DNA from: Euryodendron excelsum
Taxonomy: Eukaryota; Streptophyta; Magnoliopsida; Ericales; Pentaphylacaceae
Direction of reading: 5' to 3'
DNA: 64,000 nt
Assembly (NCBI GenBank): GCA_033060915.1
Contig: CM065388.1
Coordinates: 22,184,001 to 22,248,000, forward strand
Positions 56,315 through 64,000 of the stretch are shown here, one piece after another. Under the pieces are notes generated by a model. That model saw only the letters and a program-made list of their open reading frames with translations. It was not told the origin of the DNA and did not search any database. Within the stretch, counting starts at the first letter, position 1. Every line of letters begins with the position of its first letter. The translations under genes and the position numbers were made by a program.

Positions 56315-57443
56315 TCACACATCAACTCGAGTGATAGGTGCAGTTGTCAACAACTCTTTAAGCTTGTCGAAAGCGTCTTGGCATTCAGACATCCATTCAA
56401 ATGTAACGTCTTTTGACAATAGATAGCACATTAGGCGAGAGATGGCACTAAATCCTACTATGAATTGTCGGTAGAAACCAGCATGCCCAACAAAAGATCG
56501 AATGTCTTTCACAGTTCTAGGAGTAGGTAGTTTCTAGATCAATTCAATTTTGACTTTATCTACCTCAATCCTCTTGCTGGACACAATGTGCCTAAGCACT
56601 ATACCTTGTGTCACCATGAAGTGGCACTTTTCCCAGTTTAGGACAAGGTTACTCTCCTCACATCTTTATATCACCTTCTTGAGGTGTTCTAAATAACTCT
56701 CATAGGTATCTCCATACATAGAAAAATCATCTATGAAAACCTCCAAGAATCTCTCCACCATATCACTGAAGATACTAATTATGCACCTTTGAAAGGTGGC
56801 CGGTGCATTGCACAAGTCAAAGGGCATTTTTTTGTAAGCATAAGTACCAAAAAGATGTGTGAAAGTCATTTTATCCTGATCTTCTAGGGCAATTTCAATT
56901 TGATTGTACACAGAGTACCCATCTAGAAAATAGTAAAAGCCCGTCTTGCCACTCATTCTAAGACTTGGTCCAAGAATGGGAGTGGGAAGTGGTCTTTCTA
57001 ATAACAACATTCAGTCGACGGTAGTCAATACACATGCGCCACCCAATTTGAATCCTAGTGGGCACTAGTTCATTTTTCTCATTTTAAATTATCGTGACTC
57101 CAGATTTCTTAGGAACAAATTAGGTTGAACTAACCCCCTTTGAATCAAAGATGGGGTATATGATACCCGCATCAAGAAGCTTCAATACTTCTTCTCTCAC
57201 AACTTTTTTCATGTTAGGATTTAAACGCCTTTGCATTTGACGCACTAATTTAGACTCTTCCTCAAGATATATGCAATGTGTGCATTCAAGAGAACTAATA
57301 TCGTGAAGATCTGCAATGGTCCAACCTAAGGCTTTTCTATAATTCTTTAGCACTTTCACAAGACTCTTCCATTGGCCTTCAGACAGGCTAGAGGATATAA
57401 CAACAGGATAAGACTCACCTTCACCAAGGAATACATACTTCAA
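56315..57443 (-). pseudogene. Gypsy reverse transcriptase spanning the unit II/III boundary
   Basis: Frames at 56,315-56,512 (VKDIRSFVGHAGFYRQF thumb), 56,666-57,010 (GKTGFYYFLDGYSVYNQIEI, then TFTHLFGTYAYKKMPF, CNAPATFQR and FIDDF) and 57,120-57,443 (KVLKNYRKALGWTIADLHDI, RRLNPNMKKVVREEVLKLL). In the first finger region GYSVYNQIEI carries Val where RTs have a catalytic Asp-containing LDGYSGY-type motif; LDGYS itself is intact. At least two frameshifts. Position 56,412 aligns with window position 1. Confidence 0.92.
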
Positions 57444-58077
57444 TGTAGATGGTAAAGGTATTCTTTCCGGAGTGGGTGCTTTTTTGTTCAGAAGGGATAG
57501 GCTTTATGACACTAGGAATTAGAGGCTCAAATGATGGGGCCTAGTGGCCCACTTGCATATATTGTTCTCTCTCTATCATTCCAAGAATTGTATCCCCAGA
57601 CTTGACATGGTCACAATCTAACCGGTCATGTGGCTTGCTCGAAACAAGAGCTTTTTCAATAGGATCCTCAAAAAATTCACTCTCTAAGTACTCTTGCACA
57701 ATAGACTCAATGTAGTCTACTTCTCTGATGTCCTCATATTCTCCCGGTTGTTTTTCAACTCAAAGATATTCATCTCAACAGTCATATTTCTATATGACAA
57801 CTTTAATAGCCCATTTCTAAAATGAATTACGGCATTACACATGGCTAGGAATGGTCGTCCTAAAATAACAAGAATTTGGGAATGAGCACTAATGCTCTCA
57901 ACCAGTTGTGTATCTAACATAATGAAATCCACTAGATAGTAAAACTTATCCTAGTGTGTTGGTCTAACACCTCGTCCTACCTATCCACCCTATTATTGAC
58001 TCCTCCCATATCATTTGTTAATTGGTGAATATTATCTTCTAAAGGTCTCCTATGAGGGGGTTGATATGTATTAGGTT
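57444..58077 (-). pseudogene. Gypsy protease remnant and linker, unit III
   Basis: The frame at 57,717-57,932 has DFIMLDTQLVES and VILGRPFLAMCNAVIHF (C-terminal half of the protease). The active-site half and the adjacent linker are gone: at 57,950 the sequence jumps from the equivalent of 33,899 to 34,727, losing 827 bp across a shared ATC. The remaining linker ends at 58,077, where LTR G begins. Confidence 0.85.
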
Positions 58078-61000
58078 TGTCGCGCCCAGATTTTTCACAC
58101 TTGAGTAATACTCACACAAGCGGGAAAAATGCTGTACTCTCTCGTTAGAACTCACCCTTCTAGAAGAATGAGTGCGACTAGGTTTGAATTGAAACTAAGT
58201 TTGAATAAAGGGCTTTTTGGAAAAACTTTGGAGTCGCCACCTAACTTGATTAAGGTGAGTTAGGTCACCTAAAAACTAAGCATAATTCAAAAATTACACC
58301 TAGGGTTTTTGAAAACGATTTTAAAAATATCTCCTCAAGAGAGGGTTTTTAAGAAAAACAGGTTGTTTGGCAACCTTTGAAAAACATTTAGCCCTTTTTT
58401 GAAAAATAACGCCTTTTGATATTTGAAATCAGTCATCCTAGGTTAGGAGGTTGGTTACATGTAGGGAAGACGCACTAAGCCATCACCCTACCCCGGCCTT
58501 TCGGTACCTACATGTCAATCTACCCAAGATTCGCCTATGAGAGTCTTTAACTAACTAATGTTCAACCTTCTTCACTTTGAAAAAGAATGTCTAAAAAGAA
58601 ACTAACATGATGCATGATATGCAAGTGCAAGATAAGAGAATTGGAAAATAGATTTTGGAAAGAGATTTGAAAAGAATTGATTTGATTTGAAAATAGATTT
58701 GAAGAGATGGAATTGAAATTGGAAAGTTTTAGAAATTGCAAATAAAGATTTGAAAATAGATTTTTGGATTTGAAAATTGGAAATAGAACATAGAATTGGA
58801 AACTTGAAGAAGATTGTGAAATTGGAGATTTGAAAAGGTTTTGTAGAATTAAAAATTTGAAAAATATGTAGGAATTTAAAATTTGAAAGAAGTTGTGGAA
58901 TTTGAAATTTGAAAAAAGGTTGTGACTGCACCCATGAGGGTTGCCTACGTATCCTTTTGGAGGAATCAAGTCAGTCGTAATTGGACCGGAGTCCGATTGA
59001 AAATAGAATGTTTGATTGGAAGAAAGAGATTGAATTGAAAATTGAATTTGATTTGAAATTAGAAAAGGAGAATGGAATTTGAAATTTCGAAAAAGATTGG
59101 ACTTTGATCTGAAAAGGCAGATTTGGACTTGTTTTGGAAAGAGAAGGTTTAAGAAACATAGACTTAGGAAAGATTCGACTTGACTTGGAAGGTTTAGGAG
59201 ATTAGGAAAGATTGGATTTAGAAAATGTTTAAATTAGGAAAGGTCCAATTTAGGAAAGTATCGAATTTGGAAAGTGTCATTTTAGGAAAGTTTTGGAATT
59301 AGAAAAGTTTCAACTTAAGAAAGTTTTGAATTTGGAATGTTTTGAAATTAGAAAATATTTCGAATTAGGAAATGTTCAAATTAGGAAAGTTTCAAAATAG
59401 GAAAGTTTCAACTTAGGAAAGTTTTAGGTTTAAGTAAGTTTTGAAATGAGGAAGTTTTGAAAGTTGGAAAGTTTAGAATTTAAGGAAGTTTTGAAAATAA
59501 GAAAGTTTTGAGTTTAGAAAGCTTTGGATTTGGAAAGACTGGAGATTTAGAAAGTTTAGGATTTAGAAAGTTTTAGAGTTTTAGAAAATCTTGAGATTAA
59601 AGAAGGTTTGAGTTTAGGAAAAGTTTGAAAACTTAGATTTGAAAAGTTAAGATTTGAAAAGATGGTAGAATTAGGAAAGGGTTGAATTAGGAAAGATTTT
59701 TATATTCAAATTTTGAAAACTTAGGATTTAGGAAAGTTGAGGATTAGGAAGGATGTGAATTAGGAAAGATTTGGATTAGGAAAGGATTGGATTTGGTTTC
59801 TAAAAGAGAAAGTTTGATTTCGTTTTCAAAAACGGAGGATTGGATTCGGTTTCCTAAACGGGAAGATTTGATTTGGTTTCCCAAAGGGAAGATAAGATTT
59901 GGCAAGGATTTGGAAAGGAAGATTCTAGAAACCCTAGATTTGAAAAAAAAAATTATAGTTTTGGCGTAGAAAATAGGTTTTGGAAACATGTATAGTTTTG
60001 ATGTAGAAAACGAGAGATTTTGGAAACCTAGGTTCGAAGCAAAGTTTGAAAATCATGTTTTTGGAAATAAAATTAGGGTTTCCTAATCGTGGGTTCTAGG
60101 GCTTGACTTGGGCTCTAAGGAGAGAGGATTTTTGGAAAGTGTGTTTTTGAAAACGAAGGTTTTCTAAAAGGAAAAATCCTAAAGGAGAGTTTCTCGAAGG
60201 AAGATTTTGGAAAGAGAGTTTTTTAAAAAGATTTTTGGAAGGAGATTGTTGGAGAGAATTTTTAGGAAAGTGAATTTAGGGAGTATTTTTAGAAAGTGAA
60301 TTTTGAGGAGAAAGAGTTTTTGGAAAGGAGTTGAAAAAGGAAGCTTTGAAAAATAGATTTTGGAGGGAGTTTTTGAAAACAACTTTGAAGAGGAGAGTTT
60401 TAGGAAAGTATATTGAAAGAGATTTTTAGGAAAAGAATTTTTTGAAAATAGAGTTTCTAAGAAGTGTAAAAACATCTCATTTTCCTAAAGCAATTCTAAC
60501 CATAGGAGGGCTAGAACCACTTTAGGAAAGCGGTTTTGAAAACAACAAGAGTTGAAAATATAGACCATATTGATCACTTTGAATGTAACACTTTCCTAAA
60601 GCAACCCTAGCCATGGAAAGGCTAGAATCACCCTAGGATTGTGATTTTGAAAACATGTTTTAAAAAATGAAATTTTGATGCAATTTTGAAAACAAGTTTG
60701 AAAACGAATTTGAAAACGACTTTGAAAACAACTTTTGGAAGATGCAAGATCATGATATGCACAATGCAATTTTAGGGTCGTGAACTTACAAGGTTAAGGC
60801 TTCACCACATAATCAAGGGGGCCGGACCCACGTGGTCTCCGGTTAGCCTAAAGGAAAGCCCCCGACACGGTGACCCTCCGATAGTCTAATCCTACACATG
60901 GACCAAGAGTCCCCTTGTTTCAAGCATGCAAAGAAAGGGGGGAAAGAGATGGGGGACTAAAATAGAGAAAACCCAAGTGGGTTAGGAGAGAGAAGAGAGA

Positions 61001-61337
61001 GGGGGAAGTGCGGAAATTTAAATGAAGAACCTACCTTGTATCTTGTTTATTTTGCGCGCCTTGCTTTCTTCGGTCTTCGTCTTCAATCTTCAAGAGCCGC
61101 ATTCAATCTTCAAACTTCATTTTGCAACTCTTCAAGTCTTTGAAGGAGGGTTGAAAGTTAGTGTATGAGTGTATGGGGGTGTGTATGAGTGTATAGGAGG
61201 CTAGGGTTTAGTGTATGGTGGCTAGGGTTTGGAAAACCTAGAGAAACTAGGGTTTAGGAGGTGCTCGAGCTCTGTATATCGAAATATAGGATTTTTCGAT
61301 TGAGTTTACCGACCCTTTCAAGCTGGAAGAGGCTCTG

Positions 61338-61345
61338 TATTTATA
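61338..61345 (-). promoter_or_regulatory. TATA box of LTR G
   Basis: TATTTATA on plus. Upstream on the sense strand lie two GGYGCCACTAGKAGTGGCGCC-type palindromes (about 61,400-61,460). Confidence 0.73.
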
Positions 61346-62417
61346 GAGCTTGGACAAAACTGGCGCCTGTTGCAGTGGCGCCAAGCCAGAATTTACACTG
61401 GCACCACTAGGAGTGGCGCCAGGCCATTTTTTGGCTTGGTGCCACTAGTAGTGGCGCCAGCCATTTAGGAAATGTTTAAGGTCGACAAGCAACATATCTT
61501 TGACTAGATCTGGGTGCGTGTACTAGTGACTACCATGCAATTTTTAGCTTGGCTTCACTAGGAGTGACTCCGGAAAGTCCGAGAATGATTTGAAGGAGCC
61601 GGGAATGACCCAGAAGGCCGGAAAAAAGCAGGAACACTTAAAATAGTGTCTTGGAAGTATTTGACTTGAGAAATGAGGATAAGATGGGTCGAAAAGGTTG
61701 GCCGGGCCTTTGGGGGCAAAACAGTCAATCGGACCGAAAAATTGCCGGGACAGACTTGGACTGTCCCAGAAGAAGACTTGGGATCTGGAAACATTATTCA
61801 GAATATTCCCAGAGGTTTCCGATTTGATTCCCAGAGCCGGTGTGGTCGGAAAAGGAGACCGGCCCACCAGGGGCAAAACGGTCATTTTTGTCCCAAGTTT
61901 GCCGGAACTGACTCGGAATGATCCGGAAAGATAAAGAAAGATTGAGAATACTATAAAAGGCAGTCTCAAAAGGTTACCGATTTGATACCCAGAGCCAGTG
62001 TGGTCGAAAAAGAAGACCGGCCCACCAAGGGGCAAAACGGTCATTTTGTACCGGGTTGGCCAGAACTAACTCAGAATGATCCGGAAAGGTAAAGGAAGGT
62101 TGAGAATACTATAAGAAGTAATCACAGAGGGTTACCGGTTTGATACCCAGAGCCGGTGTGGTTCCCGGGGCATTCAGATGCCTAGGGGCAAAATGATCAT
62201 CTTGACCGGAAAGTCTCAGAAAAGGTCCAAAGGGTAGTTTGGTCATTTTTCACCAAAGTGGGCTAACAGACACTGGTGTTGACCTGGGTTTTAAGTGTTT
62301 CCACCACTCTGACGGCGGTCATCATGATACAAGGGTTTGTTGGCAATTCCCTATATCGACCTATTTGTGAGTATTTTCACTACTCTAACGGTTGTAATAT
62401 TTACGAGTATTTTCGCT

Positions 62418-63312
62418 ACTTGGACCGTCTCGAGGAATAAACTGTCTCGAGAGAGGGGTTGCAAAGGGGTCTTATCATCTTTGAAAAGATGTGCCTGAAT
62501 TGGAACCGTCTCGAGGAATAAACTGTCCAGAGAGAGGGATTGGAAAGGGGTCTTACCGTCTTCGAAAAGACGTGCCTGAATTGGAACTGTCTCGAGGAAT
62601 AAACTGTCCCGAGAGAGGGTTTGGAAAGGGGTCTTACCATTTTCGAAAAGACGTGCCTGGTTGGAACCGTCTCGAGGAATAAACTATCCCAAGAGAGGGA
62701 TTGGAAAGGGGTCTTACAGTCTTCGAAAAGACGTGCCTAGATTGGAACCGTCTTGAGGAATAAACTGTCCCGAGAGAGGGATTGGAAAGGGGTCTTACCG
62801 TCTTCGAAAAGACATGCCTGGATTGGAACCGTCTCGAGGAATAAACTGTCTCGAGAGAGGGATTGGAAAGAGGACTTACCGTCTTCGAAAAGACGTGCCT
62901 GGTTAGAACCGTCTCGAGGAATAAACTGTCCCGAGAGAGGAATTGGAAAGGGGTCTTACTGTTTTCGAAAAGACATGCCTAGATTGGAACCGTCTCAAGG
63001 AATAAACTGTCCCGAAAGAGAGATTGGAAAGGGGACATACCATCTTCGAAAAGACGTGCCTGGATTGGAACCGTCTCGAGGAATAAACTGTCTCGAGAGA
63101 AGGATTGGAAAGGGGACTTACCGTCTTCGAAAAGACGTGCCTGATTGGAACCGTCTCGAGGAATAAACTATCTCGAGAGAGGGATTGGAAAGGGGACTTA
63201 CCGTCTTTGAAAAGACGTGCCTAATTGGAACCGTCTCGAGGAATAAACTGTCTGGAGAGAGAGATTGGAAAGGAGACTTACCATCTTTGAAAAGACGTGC
63301 CTGATTAGAACC
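62418..63312 (-). repeat. 80-81-bp tandem array in U3 of LTR G, 11 units
   Basis: The anchor CTTAC (or variant) occurs at 62,471, 62,552, 62,633, 62,713, 62,794, 62,875, 62,955, 63,036, 63,117, 63,197 and 63,277, spacing 80 or 81. Each unit joins two inverted repeats: TCTCGAG...CTCGAGA around AATAAACTG, and CGTCTTCGAAAAGACG next to the reverse complement of GGTAAG(T/A)CC. Reading frames across it are repeat artefacts. Confidence 0.95.
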
Positions 63313-64000
63313 TGTAAGCACCCCATTTTTGACCGCTCGGCAGTCTACACTCCGTCCAGACTTGTTTTCAAGTCATTTTGGGCATATTCCAATCGAAACC
63401 AATTCTCTAGGTCCAAATTCCGTCTTTCCATCGCTTCGCGGGCCTGTCAGGCCCAAATAGAGGCAAAATGATCAAAATGCCCTTAGGGGCATTGTCCTTT
63501 CTTATTCCAATTCCAATCCCTCTCTCGAGATAGTTTATTCCTCGAGACGGTCCGAGTAGCAAAACTACTCACAAAACCGTTAGAGTGGCGGAAACACTCA
63601 CAATCCAGGCACGTCTCTTTGGAGACGGTAAGACCCCTTTCCAAACCCACTCTCGAGACAGTTTATTCCTTGAGACGGTTCCAACCCAGGCACGTCTCTT
63701 TGGAGACGGTAAGACCTCTTTCCAAACCCACTCTCGAGACATTTTATTCCTCAAGACGGTTCCAATCCAGGCACGTCTCTTTGGAGATGGTAAGACCCCT
63801 TTCCAAACCCACTCTCGAGACAATTTATTCCTCGAGACGGTTCCAATCCAGGCGCATCTCTTCGGAGACGGTAAGACCCCTTTCCAATCCCTCTCTCGAG
63901 ATAGTTTATTCCTCGAGACGGTCCGAGTAGCAAAACTACTCACAAAACCATTAGAATAGCAGAAATACTCACAAAGCCGTCAAAGTAGCGGAAATACTCA
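63313..64000 (+). mobile_element. Giant LTR, copy H, 5' part only
   Basis: Starts TGTAAGCACCCC at 63,313 in plus orientation, after GAACC (63,308-63,312), inside the array of G. It runs off the window, so its length and right-hand duplication are unknown. It carries its own 81-bp array at 63,600-63,900, the same expanded form as in G but in opposite orientation on the chromosome. Confidence 0.82.
63525..63950 (+). repeat. 81-bp tandem array in U3 of LTR H, 4 units
   Basis: The anchor CACGTCTC (or CGCATCTC) occurs at 63,610, 63,691, 63,772 and 63,853, spacing exactly 81. Each has a hairpin such as CGTCTCTTTGGAGACG followed by GGTAAGACC. The array is bracketed by two copies of a ~100-bp segment (from about 63,505 and 63,885) containing GGTCCGAGTAGCAAAACTAC, so the array and its flank may have been copied together. 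Confidence 0.93.

Larger units (their letters stand above)
58078..63312 (-). mobile_element. Giant LTR, copy G, interrupted by LTR H
   Basis: Minus-strand family member inserted in gypsy DNA after AGGTT (58,073-58,077); the plus strand starts TGTCGCGCCC. It is a separate insertion from A and B. The visible part is 5.2 kb, longer than the others because U3 is expanded: four ~156-bp repeats (anchors 61,713, 61,871, 62,031, 62,185) with a 166-codon open frame (61,544-62,044), and an 11-unit 80-81-bp array (62,418-63,312). TATA at 61,338. The sense 5' terminus is not seen because H was inserted inside the array. Confidence 0.88.

Noticed and set aside
62418..63312. CRISPR-like regular array
   Set aside because: The whole 80-81 bp unit is repeated with no variable spacers, it sits inside a plant LTR, and the single-copy form of the unit exists in other LTRs.
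63569..63959. 124-codon frames on both strands at the right edge
   Set aside because: Translations of the 81-bp array; the period of 27 codons makes all frames open.
1..64000. tRNA, rRNA, telomeric repeats or a classic centromeric satellite
   Set aside because: No cloverleaf with A/B box pairs, no rRNA-like blocks, no TTTAGGG arrays and no 150-180 bp high-copy satellite were seen. The ~156-bp units are confined to LTR U3 at three to four copies.

Overview
The window is a repeat-only block of plant nuclear DNA, almost certainly heterochromatin of a dicot-type genome with many retrotransposons. I find no intact host gene, tRNA, rRNA or CRISPR array. Everything recognisable is LTR-retrotransposon, a small hAT-like DNA transposon, microsatellites, or a broken gene fragment. 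All retroelement reading frames are interrupted. The lineage is inferred from Athila-type Ty3/gypsy pol motifs, a copia gag with two zinc knuckles, and very long LTRs whose 3' parts carry motifs I associate with plant Tat/Ogre elements.

The main architectural result is a head-to-tail amplification. Position 1 aligns with 32,359 and again with 56,412. Unit I is 1-32,358, unit II is 32,359-56,411, and unit III starts at 56,412 and runs off the window. Each unit is the same nest: a minus-strand Athila-like gypsy relic, a ~4.76 kb solo LTR inserted in its leader/gag (copies A at 246-4,999 and B at 36,059-40,820, both with target duplication CATCC), a gag-only copia element (complete in unit I at 7,005-13,018; only its 3' end left in unit II), a 0.7 kb hAT-like element, a minus-strand gene fragment, host repeat DNA split by another long solo LTR (D at 15,711-25,484 and E at 45,235-49,544, target CCTGT), and a minus-strand long LTR (F1, F2) that abuts gypsy integrase. 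F1 and F2 have non-matching flanks, as expected if F is the recombinant LTR that created the amplification.

Later events separate the units. LTR C (19,722-24,683, minus, target ACGAC) landed inside D but is absent from E. Unit I lost ~3.5 kb of gypsy, with a templated filler at the break. Unit II lost ~6.3 kb of gypsy leader and copia. E lost ~0.5 kb and carries an 18-nt inverted templated insert. Unit III lost 827 bp of gypsy at a 3-nt microhomology, then received LTR G (58,078 onward, minus), which was itself interrupted by LTR H (63,313 onward, plus).

The long LTRs are one family (here A-H): TG...CA ends, 4.3-5.0 kb, no coding domain, a conserved TATAAATA box about 1.55 kb from the 5' end, a U3 of ~156-bp repeats plus hairpin/GGTAAGTCC cassettes, and a ~2 kb R/U5 tract almost without G on the sense strand. 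The U3 cassette has been amplified in two different registers: 47 bp in C and 80-81 bp in G and H. No protein-level new system is evident. The novelty here is structural: the amplified nest, the recombinant LTR joint, and the structured U3 cassettes.
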